Below the pieces are notes generated by a model, which was given only the letters and a program-made list of their open reading frames with translations, was not told the DNA's origin and did no database searches. A stretch of 41,465 nt of DNA from Syntrophobacteraceae bacterium. GTDB taxonomy: Bacteria > Desulfobacterota > Syntrophobacteria > Syntrophobacterales > Syntrophobacteraceae. The stretch is taken from NCBI GenBank assembly GCA_025453975.1, contig JALOPI010000034.1, forward strand, positions 1 to 41,465, written 5' to 3'. Below, one piece after another: positions 1-7,730 of this stretch. The first letter of the stretch is position 1, and each line of letters opens with the position of its first letter. A program made the translations under genes and the position numbers.

Positions 1-207
1 TGACGAAGGTGAGCTTCTTGCCTGCTACGATCCAATCAACGGGGAACCTGATTCGTTTAAATCATCAGCACCACACACGCCCCATTCTCCAGAGGAGGAA
101 GGGATTTCTCAATAAGCGCGAATCAAAGCCAAGCAGAACCGAGGGACTTCGGCGGGTTCGTTGAAGAAAAGATTCTCTTCTATCGCCATTGAGGCTCTGG
201 CACATTT

Positions 208-885
208 CTATTTCTCGGATCGCCAATGGCCTTTGACTTCAGTCCCATCCTTGCGAATATAAGGATCAACCCATGTGCGGCCGGAAGATGTGCTTGGGGC
301 GCTACTCCCAAAAGATGGTGATGAGGAATTGTGGATGGCAGTCGATCGGGATCGCGCAGTCGAACGTTCCACTTCGTCATTATGCTTCACACTGTCTGCA
401 TGCCTGAAGTCCCAAGGCGGGGTAGGGCTGGCCATGGACCAGATGCCAATTTTCTGTGATTTTGCCCTGTGCTGCGCAGCCCGCCAGTCGTCGCATTCCA
501 GCATCCTGCAATAGTCTTCGTAGACCCAGGCCATCCCCGATTCGATGAGCATTCGACTCAGATTTAACCCGTTGACGTCGACGATGCCGATGGTTCGGCC
601 ATAGCGGTCTATGCTGATCGGATCGATCTCCACGGTCTTTCCAAAGACCTTATCCGACGTGAACTGCTTGGCCTTGGATCCGAAATCCTGCCCCTTCTCC
701 GGACAATCCACCCCATAGATCCGGATCCTCATCTCCTGCTTATCTTGAGTCAATACAGTGATGGTATCACCATCCGAGATGCCCACGACCTTACCAGTCC
801 AGCAATAAGCGGGTCCAGTGGCAAAAATCGAGGCAAAAATGAACGCTAAGGCTGGTAGCTTTTTAACAACGAACATCCTTTGCAT
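208..885 (-). CDS. Secreted thermonuclease-like (SNase domain) protein
   Basis: Predicted exported nuclease of the staphylococcal nuclease family, cleaving DNA or RNA outside the cytoplasm. The N-terminus is a signal peptide (VVKK, hydrophobic stretch, then PAYC). The SNase domain spans about residues 30-150: a DGDT calcium-site motif, RIYGVDCPE and DRYGR carry the usual Arg/Glu/Arg catalytic set (about R55, E63, R97 in this 225-residue reading). A Ser-rich linker (about 165-202) leads to a short C-terminal module (VDPYIRKDGT...GHWRS) seen at the ends of other small exported proteins. The start is uncertain: a TTG at 894 overlaps the upstream stop codon, and ATGs lie at 885 and 876; none has a well-spaced ribosome site. 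It is translationally coupled to the zinc-ribbon gene upstream. Base composition is visibly more AT-rich than the rest of the window, which suggests transfer. Confidence 0.85.
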   Translation of the reverse strand: MQRMFVVKKLPALAFIFASIFATGPAYCWTGKVVGISDGDTITVLTQDKQEMRIRIYGVDCPEKGQDFGSKAKQFTSDKVFGKTVEIDPISIDRYGRTIGIVDVNGLNLSRMLIESGMAWVYEDYCRMLECDDWRAAQHRAKSQKIGIWSMASPTPPWDFRHADSVKHNDEVERSTARSRSTAIHNSSSPSFGSSAPSTSSGRTWVDPYIRKDGTEVKGHWRSEK

Positions 886-890
886 CCTTA

Positions 891-1397
891 TCAATTATTG
901 GCGAATTCGAGAGAAATCAAACTCCAACGATCGTTCTCGATCTGTTCGATTACTCCTATGAAATGATTCCTGATTTTTGCCCCGAAGGAATTCTCTGCAT
1001 CAACCCAGGAGATCACCCGATATTTTTGTCTCTCTATTCGCGTGACGCTGTCACTATACCCGCGCTTGAAATCAGCGTTCGCCGGAGCTTTCAGTCGTTC
1101 CTTCACGAAGTTCTCCATCATTATGAAGGCTTCGAGAGAGGCATCCTTCTCGACCCATGAAACTTTCGGATAATCAGGAGTTACAGCCAACGAGCCAAGG
1201 CTGTGCGCTCCGGCATATAGCGCCATCACAAATAGGCAAATCGTTGCATAGAAAAGCCCTATGCGAAACGGATTAGAACTTGGGGGATCCATCTGATTGG
1301 ACGTGACTGAATCCTGGATCTTGGAAAAGATCACTCCGCATTTCAGGCACTCTTGGGAATCATCCGGCTGTTCTCGTTCGCACTTTGGACAAATCAT
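891..1397 (-). CDS. Zinc-ribbon, single-pass membrane protein of unknown function
   Basis: A 168-residue protein I cannot assign to a function. It opens with a four-cysteine zinc ribbon (CPKC at the N-terminus, CLKCG about 15 residues later). One hydrophobic membrane segment follows (FRIGLFYATICLFVMALYAG). The C-terminal domain of about 100 residues is presumably outside the membrane. The open frame reaches up into the tRNA gene, but the ATG at 1397 has a clear GAGGAG ribosome site seven bases upstream, so that start is preferred. Its stop overlaps a possible start of the nuclease gene, so the two form a unit. Codon use is AT-richer than in the chromosome to the right. Confidence 0.7.
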   Translation of the reverse strand: MICPKCEREQPDDSQECLKCGVIFSKIQDSVTSNQMDPPSSNPFRIGLFYATICLFVMALYAGAHSLGSLAVTPDYPKVSWVEKDASLEAFIMMENFVKERLKAPANADFKRGYSDSVTRIERQKYRVISWVDAENSFGAKIRNHFIGVIEQIENDRWSLISLEFANN

Positions 1398-1575
1398 ATC
1401 AATCTCCTCAGAAGAAAACCGAAAGCATGACAACGATTTTTGAGATCGGAGAAGATTTCCCACTTCTTGAGTCATGAAAACGAGAGGGGGCATCTGATGG
1501 CTCAGATACCCCCGTGTACCTCTGGTGTGCGTGTGCGAATTTTGCCTTTGTAATCTATTGAATTTATTGGCTTGC

Positions 1576-1653
<78 letters not shown>

Positions 1654-1764
1654 ACGCTCGGACCTTCCCGTAGCATAGGACCTGGGGAAAAGCAACCTGG
1701 AATGCGGCTTGGGACTAGTTCCAGGTGGCGGGACCCGCCGAGGCACGGGGCGGAGAAAGCGCCA

Positions 1765-2973
1765 TCAGGAAGCGATCTGGTCCGGCGCCCTGGATGGATC
1801 CCTGCCCGACATCTTGAGGTTGCACAGCTCCGAGAGGGCCGAATCCAGGAGATCCTGGGATCGCTTCATGTGATCCCCAAGGCTTCCGACGCTGATGAGC
1901 GCCTGGATGAGGATGGCTGTGTTCTCATGCCGGAAGGGCTTCTTCCGGATGGCCTGGGCCAGGTAGGGCACGACTTCGCGGGCCTCCTCCTCCTGAACAT
2001 TGGGGAGAACCAGCAGAAACTCGTCTCCGCCGTACCGCCCCAGAAAGGAATCCCCCTCGGGCAGCATGTCGCTCAGGAGCTGGGCCACGTGCCGAAGCAC
2101 CCTTGCCCCGATGTCAAGATGCCCCTGGGCCTCGTGGACAAAGACCGGATCGATGATGAGCACGGACAAGGGTGTCCCGGTGCGAAAGGCCTTTCGGAAT
2201 TCCCGCTCGAGGAGGGTGTGAATCTGGAAAAAGCTGAGGAGCCCCGTCAGGCGGTCCTCGATGGCGAAATCCTTGAGCCGTTCGTAGGTGAGGCAGTTTT
2301 CCATGCAGATGGCGACCTTGACGGCCAGCTGCTCGAGGAGATCCGTGGCGTCCTCGGGCTGGTACCGCTGAGGATCGCGGCTTCCCAGGAAGAGGCCTCC
2401 GAAGAGAATATCATGGATGCAGAGGGGGATGAGAACCCCCGACCGGGCGCATTCCGCACCCGGCGGCAGGATCTCGAGGATGGCTTCCACGGTCTCCGGC
2501 ACCATGGAAAGGGGGCGCGGGGATTCGCCGAAGAGGCGCCGCGCTCGCTCCAGGGGCCATGGGGTGTTCCAGGCACCCTCGGCGACAAGGCTGCTGTCGG
2601 CCGTCCTGTCGGGGAAAAACCGTTCCAGGATGTCGGGGTGGCAGAGCAGGAGGACCACCTGGTCGGGCTGAAATCGGGACCGGATCTCCCGGAGGAGCTC
2701 CTCCACCAGCACCTCCAGGTCACGGGTGCGGAAGAGGATGCGCTCGATCTCGGCGAAATGCCGCCAGATCCTTTCATTGCTTGCCGCCGTCGCCACCACC
2801 GAACCCAGCTGATCCCGCAGGACCAGGTTTTCGGCCTGAAGGGAGCCCGCCACCTCCCGGTTGTCGGGTGCTTCCTGAGGGGCGGGGCACTCGGGGAGCC
2901 CGAGGACGGGGGGCTCCACGCCCAGGCCCTGGGGGTTTTCTTCGGGATTCTTCTTTCGAGATCGCTTCGTCAT
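1765..2973 (-). CDS. DUF484/GAF-like plus GGDEF domain protein, probably degenerate cyclase
   Basis: A 402-residue cytoplasmic signalling protein. After a Lys/Pro-rich start and a coiled segment comes a GAF/DUF484-like sensor domain (about residues 80-228), then a GGDEF domain (about 236-385) of the cyclic-di-GMP synthase family. The signature loop YGGDEF is intact at about 314-319. However, the stretch that should read DxDxFKxxNDxxGHxxGD is shortened to DPVFVHEAQGH..IGA, so the guanine-binding Asn and Asp are absent, and the RxxD inhibitory site is also missing. It may bind GTP or act as a scaffold rather than make c-di-GMP. The ATG at 2973 is preferred because the longer frame runs into the upstream gene. 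It is the last gene of the pcm operon, 7 bases after its neighbour. Confidence 0.85.
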   Translation of the reverse strand: MTKRSRKKNPEENPQGLGVEPPVLGLPECPAPQEAPDNREVAGSLQAENLVLRDQLGSVVATAASNERIWRHFAEIERILFRTRDLEVLVEELLREIRSRFQPDQVVLLLCHPDILERFFPDRTADSSLVAEGAWNTPWPLERARRLFGESPRPLSMVPETVEAILEILPPGAECARSGVLIPLCIHDILFGGLFLGSRDPQRYQPEDATDLLEQLAVKVAICMENCLTYERLKDFAIEDRLTGLLSFFQIHTLLEREFRKAFRTGTPLSVLIIDPVFVHEAQGHLDIGARVLRHVAQLLSDMLPEGDSFLGRYGGDEFLLVLPNVQEEEAREVVPYLAQAIRKKPFRHENTAILIQALISVGSLGDHMKRSQDLLDSALSELCNLKMSGRDPSRAPDQIAS

Positions 2974-2980
2974 GGGCGGG

Positions 2981-3478
2981 TCAAACCATGACCGTGCGGC
3001 CGGCGGAGGCGGTGATGGAGGCGATGGCCTCGCGCACCGCCTCACGGGGGCTCTCCGCCGCGCGGACCCCGGGAATGGGCAGCTCGGGAAAGAGGGCCAC
3101 GACGCCTTTCCCCATCTTCAAACCGAGGGCGATCTCGGAAAGGGTCCCGTAGCCTCCGGCCACGGAGATGAGCGCCTCGGCGGTCTGGGCGATGATGGCG
3201 TTGCGCGCATGCCCCATGTTGGTTGCGATGGGAAAATCGATGAAGGCGTTGGCGTCATGGATGACGGGGCCCGGAAGGATCCCCACCGTGACACCGCCTG
3301 CCTCCTTGGCTCCACGGGCCGCGGCGGCCATGACGCCTCCGAGACCTCCGCAGACCACAATGCCGCCGCTGTGGGCGATCTCCCGGCCCACCTCGGCCGC
3401 CAGCTCCTCGATGGCCGAAGAGCACGCTCCCGCCCCGATGACCCCGATCATGGGGCCGCGCTTAGCATGCAAGGACAT
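2981..3478 (-). CDS. TIGR00725 family (LOG/DprA-like Rossmann) protein
   Basis: A 165-residue Rossmann-fold protein of the TIGR00725 group, related to lysine-decarboxylase-like (LOG) nucleotide phosphoribohydrolases. Family signs are IGVIGAG near the start, VCGGLGGVM around residue 45, and GGYGTLSEI around residue 108. The last is close to the PGGxGTxxE motif of LOG proteins but lacks the first proline, so the enzymatic activity is uncertain. A second in-frame ATG at 3451 (MIGVIGAG) could also be the start. Only three bases separate it from pcm, so the two are almost certainly co-transcribed. Confidence 0.85.
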   Translation of the reverse strand: MSLHAKRGPMIGVIGAGACSSAIEELAAEVGREIAHSGGIVVCGGLGGVMAAAARGAKEAGGVTVGILPGPVIHDANAFIDFPIATNMGHARNAIIAQTAEALISVAGGYGTLSEIALGLKMGKGVVALFPELPIPGVRAAESPREAVREAIASITASAGRTVMV

Positions 3479-3481
3479 GGA

Positions 3482-4126
3482 TCACTCCTCCCACCCCCAT
3501 TTACCCACCAGGTCCACGAAGCGCACGCCGCCGAGATCTGTCTTCCGGATGCCCCCGGGCAAGCGCTCCACCAGGGTGAGGCTTTGGGACAGCCGGTCCC
3601 CGACGGGCACCACCAGCCTTCCCCCCACGGCCAGCTGATCCACCAGTGGCTGCGGCACCTTGGGGGTCCCGGCCGTGACGATGATCCCGTCAAAGGGGGC
3701 TTCGTCGGGCCAGCCCAGCGTCCCGTCGGACACGCGAATGATGACGTTGTTGCAGCCCAGCTTGCGGAGGGTCTGGTTGGCCCGGTAGGCCAGGCCGGGG
3801 AAGCGCTCGATGCTGAACACGCGTTGGGCCAGCTCGGCCAGGATCGCCGCCTGGTATCCGGACCCGGTGCCGATCTCGAGCACCTTTTCATGCCCCTCCA
3901 GCTCCAGCTTTTCCGTCATGAGAGCCACGATGAATGGCTGCGAGATGGTCTGCTTGTCGGCAATGGGAAGCGGGTGGTCGCTATAGGCCTGCTCCTGAAG
4001 TGCTTCGTCCACGAACAGATGCCGGGGTACCTTGCGCATGGCCTCCAGGACGCGCTGGTCGTGAATGCCGCGGCTGACCAGCTGCGTTTCGACCATGCGG
4101 TCGCGTGCTTTCTGGAAGTTGATCAT
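3482..4126 (-). CDS. pcm: Protein-L-isoaspartate O-methyltransferase
   Basis: This enzyme methylates abnormal L-isoaspartyl residues with S-adenosylmethionine, starting repair of aged proteins in the cytoplasm. The 214-residue length is normal for bacterial PCMT. Characteristic segments are VPRHLFVDE, the substrate-side [12 protein letters not shown], and SAM motif I ([13 protein letters not shown], about residues 82-94). It is first in a minus-strand operon with the TIGR00725 and GGDEF genes. In many proteobacteria pcm neighbours surE or rpoS; that linkage is absent here. Confidence 0.97.
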   Translation of the reverse strand: MINFQKARDRMVETQLVSRGIHDQRVLEAMRKVPRHLFVDEALQEQAYSDHPLPIADKQTISQPFIVALMTEKLELEGHEKVLEIGTGSGYQAAILAELAQRVFSIERFPGLAYRANQTLRKLGCNNVIIRVSDGTLGWPDEAPFDGIIVTAGTPKVPQPLVDQLAVGGRLVVPVGDRLSQSLTLVERLPGGIRKTDLGGVRFVDLVGKWGWEE

Positions 4127-4522
4127 GAAAGGGCTGTCCTCAATTCAGAAGTCCGGCGTCCGCTCGCCGGCCGACTGGCGGGCTCGAGAGGAGACTCTAC
4201 GCGCTTCATTGCCTTTTCGCAGGAATTTCAGACCATTCACCCTATAGAACTACTGACAAAGCATGAATATTGTCAATTCTTTTGTGCGTCCCTACCTGGG
4301 GGGAGCCCCGCCGTGGACGGAACGGCTGCCATGGGGGCGGCGGGGCGGGCTGCCCATCGTGGGGGTGACGCGGATCATGCTTATCTTCAGCCTGTGAGCA
4401 TGGGAGGCGCGCCGGACTGGGCTGCCGCCTCGAGGGGACGACTGACCGCGGGATGATGCGGTGCCTCTTCCCAATGGGGGTAGAGGAGATCCCAGGGAGC
4501 CACGCCGGGAGGAGGGGAAGCC
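4127..4522. other. Intergenic region with AT-rich pcm upstream segment
   Basis: 396 bases between the divergent pcm and 4523 genes. Bases about 4200-4290 are clearly AT-richer than their surroundings and probably hold the pcm promoter. They include a short palindrome, TGACAA (4254-4259) and TTGTCA (4270-4275). Bases about 4300-4500 are GC-rich with no recognisable gene. Confidence 0.5.
4247..4276 (-). promoter_or_regulatory. Possible sigma-70 promoter for pcm operon
   Basis: On the minus strand a perfect -35 hexamer TTGACA (4276-4271) is followed after 18 bases by TAGTTC (4252-4247), a weak -10 match. It lies 121 bases or more upstream of the pcm start in the only AT-rich part of the gap. 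Confidence 0.3.
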
Positions 4523-4810
4523 ATGAGCCATCGAGAGTACGACCTGGTCGAAATCATCCGGGACCCGGGACTGTGGGTCTACGAAGCCTGGGAGCTCACC
4601 ACCCGGGGACATTACTACCTTTATCGCTATGATGCCGGCGAGGGAGTGTTTTACCGGGCCACCGTGCCGGCGGGGGCGGCCGCCATCCAGTTTTTCCCGC
4701 TGAAATCAAGCGATCACGTTCCCCTCAGTGGCTGGCGGCCCCTGGAAAAGCGAGACCTGCCCCCTTTCCGCCCCCGGCTGGTGGCTCATTCGCAGGCGGC
4801 ATCAGCGTAG
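4523..4810 (+). CDS. Small conserved-looking hypothetical protein (95 aa)
   Basis: A short soluble protein I do not recognise, rich in aromatic residues (WVYEAWEL, HYYLYRYD). There is no signal peptide and no membrane segment. Support comes from a strong purine-rich ribosome site (GGGAGGAGGGGAAG) just before the ATG and from its position on the free strand of a gap. Its last codons overlap by 9 bases the end of the convergent 669-residue gene. Confidence 0.55.
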   Translation: MSHREYDLVEIIRDPGLWVYEAWELTTRGHYYLYRYDAGEGVFYRATVPAGAAAIQFFPLKSSDHVPLSGWRPLEKRDLPPFRPRLVAHSQAASA

Positions 4811-6811
4811 GTTGGCCCAGCAGGCGTACGGGGAAGAAAGGGGCGCGTTGAGGTCTCGACCCAGGAGCCCGAGGGCTCTTCGGCGCAAGGCCCGTCGAAA
4901 GAACCGGCCGAAGGGCTCCCTCGCGCCGCCGACGGCCACCCAGGCCGGAAGGACTTCGCGGTACCCCGCGTCGGCGAGGAGCGGGAAGACCCGGGTACCC
5001 GCGTAGGGGAAGGCCAGATTGTCCTTCCACGAGGAGTCGTACCGGGCCAGGAAGCCGTAATCCCGGGCCTCGAGCATTGGATGGAATGAGCCGGGGTGGT
5101 GAGTGTCGTCCAGGGGCCGGAGGGCAAAGAGGCGGATGTCGGAATGGGCCTCCAGGATCCACCGAAGCGCATCCCGGCGGTGGGCTTCCCCCTCGCCGAG
5201 GACTCCGATCCCTCGAAAAGCCAGACCGCCGGCGCGCATGGCGTCCAGGGCCAGCTTGAAGGTGGGGCTATTGGAATGGATGGTATCTTCCCAAAGGAGG
5301 ATCAGAGGCTGAATGCCATGGTCCTCGATCCATTGAGCCAGGCCGGGGAGGTAGACGGTGTCCGCCAGTCGCGTGGATGAAATGAAGAACTTGTCGATCC
5401 AGGGCAGGACGAAAAGCTCCAGGTCTCCGCGCGTGACCAGTTTCTGGGCCTCCAGGGCCAGGGCCGCCAGGCGGATGAGCCCCGGTGGCCACCATCGACA
5501 CTCACCCTCCCACCAGGCCAGGGTCCTCGACAGGGACAGCCGCTGGCCCGGGCTTCTGAGGCCGGTCCAGCCGTGCTTCCTCTGCCAGGAATTGTCGGAG
5601 AAGTCTGTATCGGGCATCCAGGGGGCGACAGCTTCCCGTGCCCGGGCGCAGGTCCACTCCCCCGAAGGATCGATCCCCTCGAGGGCGCAGATTTCCCGGA
5701 GGGCCCGGCGGATGGCGGTAAACGCCAGCCGCTCGCCCCGGAGTCGCAGGAGCTGCCCCGTGGTGGCTTCAATCCGCGGGTCGGCCGAGCGCAGGGCCAT
5801 CTCTCTTTTCCGTACCGCCCGTGCGAGATCGTCCCGGAGCTTCGGCGAGGGTAAAAGCCGGTCCAGGTCTTCGAAGCTCCAGCCCCCGGCGGCGGCAAGG
5901 CCGGCGTTGTGCCAGCTGAAGACCACCCGCCGGGTGGTGCGGCTGACCTCGTGGGCGAGGGCACGGATGGCGGTCATCTCGCGGCTCTGCTGGTCCAGCA
6001 GGGCGTCCATCCAGGAGAGGGAGAGATTTCCGAGGCCGCCCCATCGAACCTTCCGGAAGGACGACGCCTCCCCACCGGGGACGGGGGCAAAGCCGGGCCG
6101 GTTCGAGGTCATGGCCGTGGGGGGGCTCCCTGACGAGGGAAATGGACCAGGGGGCTCCGGAGCAGGGTCTGCCTCGCGAAAGAGGAGGGGGCGGAACCGC
6201 TGGAGCCAGCGGCCCGATGCCCCGACGTTTTCGCGGCAAGCTCTTCCCCGCCATTGGGTGAGGGGCAGGTCGGTGAAGGTGAGCTGACTCCATTCCATCC
6301 TGGGGCTCTGCCGGCACAGCTCTCTCGCGAGCCGGCGCCATCGTCGCCCGGGAGCCGAGGGTCGGTGACCGTGGAGCATGCGGCCGAGACGGCGGGCGAT
6401 GTGAGCAAAAAATGGTCGAACGGAGTAAGGCCGACCGATGAGGGTCCGGATGGGTGCCAGGGGGAGGCGCTGCAGAAGAGCGCGAAAGCCATGGGCGTCG
6501 GAGAGCTCGATCCCGGTGGCGTCCGCCTGCTCCCAGAGATCGAAAAGCTGCTCCCAGACAGGCGGCGGGATCAGGCGGGGGCAGGTCTGACCCCATGTGA
6601 GACAGGCATGGAGGACGACTTTCAGGTGCGCGGCCTCATCCTCGACGGGAGGGCTGGACAGGAGGATGAGGGCCGCCTCGCGGATTGCTCCGTCGGGATG
6701 TCCACTGAGCCTCCAGAGGGTGAGTAGATCCCGCCGGGTGGGTGCTTCCCCCCGCAGCATCATCTTTCGATGATGCTGGAGCATGTGGAGGGGATGGAGA
6801 TGGGGGCTCAT
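4802..6811 (-). CDS. Large hypothetical protein (669 aa), unrecognised
   Basis: I do not recognise this protein. The ATG at 6811 is chosen because AAAGGAG lies five bases upstream; the frame stays open 84 bases further. The first part (LLTLWRLSGHPDGAIREAALILL) looks like a helical HEAT-type pair. The middle is Arg- and Trp-rich with a low-complexity Pro/Ser stretch around residues 225-255, then long charged helices. The last 200 residues are more globular (ELFVLPWIDKFF, PLILLWEDTIHSNSPTF, HPMLEARDYGFLARYDSSWKDN). No signal peptide, membrane span or catalytic signature is evident. It is transcribed alone, divergent from the feo operon and convergent with the small gene at 4523. Confidence 0.7.
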   Translation of the reverse strand: MSPHLHPLHMLQHHRKMMLRGEAPTRRDLLTLWRLSGHPDGAIREAALILLSSPPVEDEAAHLKVVLHACLTWGQTCPRLIPPPVWEQLFDLWEQADATGIELSDAHGFRALLQRLPLAPIRTLIGRPYSVRPFFAHIARRLGRMLHGHRPSAPGRRWRRLARELCRQSPRMEWSQLTFTDLPLTQWRGRACRENVGASGRWLQRFRPLLFREADPAPEPPGPFPSSGSPPTAMTSNRPGFAPVPGGEASSFRKVRWGGLGNLSLSWMDALLDQQSREMTAIRALAHEVSRTTRRVVFSWHNAGLAAAGGWSFEDLDRLLPSPKLRDDLARAVRKREMALRSADPRIEATTGQLLRLRGERLAFTAIRRALREICALEGIDPSGEWTCARAREAVAPWMPDTDFSDNSWQRKHGWTGLRSPGQRLSLSRTLAWWEGECRWWPPGLIRLAALALEAQKLVTRGDLELFVLPWIDKFFISSTRLADTVYLPGLAQWIEDHGIQPLILLWEDTIHSNSPTFKLALDAMRAGGLAFRGIGVLGEGEAHRRDALRWILEAHSDIRLFALRPLDDTHHPGSFHPMLEARDYGFLARYDSSWKDNLAFPYAGTRVFPLLADAGYREVLPAWVAVGGAREPFGRFFRRALRRRALGLLGRDLNAPLSSPYACWANLR

Positions 6812-6914
6812 GAAGTCTCCTTTCTTGTTTTGCAGGAAAGCCGCTTCACAGACTCCTGTCAAGGAAATCCCTTGGAAGGTCGACATCTCTTTCAATTGGT
6901 CCTGATTATGCTAT

Positions 6915-6945
6915 TGACTCTAGATAAAGTTTGGTTTACCTAATT
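6915..6945 (+). promoter_or_regulatory. Probable feo promoter with overlapping palindromic operator
   Basis: TTGACT (6915-6920) is a good -35 element. CCTAAT (6940-6945) or TACCTA (6938-6943) could be the -10. Between and over them lies an imperfect inverted repeat, TAGATAAA (6922-6929) and TTTACCTA (6936-6943), one mismatch in eight pairs. A palindrome between -35 and -10 of an iron-transport operon suggests repression by a metal-sensing regulator of the Fur or DtxR type. The sequence is not a textbook Fur box, so the regulator is inferred. Confidence 0.45.
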
Positions 6946-6977
6946 GCCGTGATGGACGAAAGACCGGGAGGCGGAAG

Positions 6978-7277
6978 ATGTTTGGAGGATGGAAGTGCGG
7001 AAAACGCCGCAGGTGCTGCGCGGTGGAGAGCGAAAGTGGTGAAGGCGGGGCCCTCCCACTGGCGGAGGCTCCGGCGGGTACGCGTCTGAGGGTGGCCTGT
7101 CTCGGCGGGGGAAGACAGTTTTGTGCGCGCATGGCCTCCATGGGCATTTATCCCGGAGTGGAGATGGAGCTGCTCTGCTCCAGCGGCGGTGCGCCCTGCC
7201 TGGTGCGCGTCCATGGCGGCACTCTGAGCCTGGGGGCTGGCCTGTCCCGGGACATCCTGGTGATCCCGGAGATCTAG
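6978..7277 (+). CDS. feoA: FeoA domain protein with Cys-rich N-terminal extension
   Basis: Small SH3-like protein that acts with FeoB in ferrous iron uptake at the inner membrane. The FeoA fold covers about residues 25-98 (LPLAEAPAGTRLRVACLGGG, MASMGIYPGVEMELL, VRVHGGTLSLGAGLSRDILV). The first 25 residues carry an extra WKCGKRRRCC segment, not part of the usual FeoA core, which could bind metal. It is the first gene of the operon, behind the 6915-6945 promoter. Two different FeoA proteins ahead of feoB is a common Desulfobacterota arrangement. Confidence 0.93.
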   Translation: MFGGWKCGKRRRCCAVESESGEGGALPLAEAPAGTRLRVACLGGGRQFCARMASMGIYPGVEMELLCSSGGAPCLVRVHGGTLSLGAGLSRDILVIPEI

Positions 7278-7487
7278 GGGGGGATACCTTGAGCCGACCC
7301 TGCAAGGGGGGGAGATTTGGCTGCGATGCGGTGATTTCTCGGTTTGACTCGGGGGGGCTGGTGGGTTGAGCGCCAATCAGTGCCCGGGGAAATCCATGGG
7401 GGTCTGGAGCGGTTGTCACAACCGCTTTTTTTATGGCGCGGTGAGGGACTTGCCGCGACGCTGCCATTCATTCAAGGACACATGCAG

Positions 7488-7730
7488 ATGCCGACAGTGC
7501 TTTTGAGAACCATGGCGTCCGGCCAGAAGGGTATCATTGCCCGCGTGGGCGCCACGGGCGAGCTGGGACGCCGCATCCGGGACATGGGGCTGGTGCCGGG
7601 AACGCCGATTCAAATCCAGGGGCGGGCGCCCCTCAAGGACCCCGTAGCCATTCGGGCAAGGGATTTCACGCTGTCACTTCGGAACAACGAGGCGGACTTC
7701 ATCGAAGTCACCGTGGAAGAGGGAACATGA
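7488..7730 (+). CDS. feoA: Second FeoA protein
   Basis: An 80-residue FeoA (GQKGIIARVGATGELGRRIRDMGLVPGTPIQIQ, then an SLRNNEADFIEV end), probably the regulatory partner of FeoB. The frame is open back to 7344, but AAGGA at 7474-7478 fits the ATG at 7488 (nine bases) better than the one at 7482 (three bases). Its stop overlaps the feoB start by four bases, so the two are translationally coupled. The 210-base spacer from the first feoA shows no obvious terminator. Confidence 0.93.
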   Translation: MPTVLLRTMASGQKGIIARVGATGELGRRIRDMGLVPGTPIQIQGRAPLKDPVAIRARDFTLSLRNNEADFIEVTVEEGT

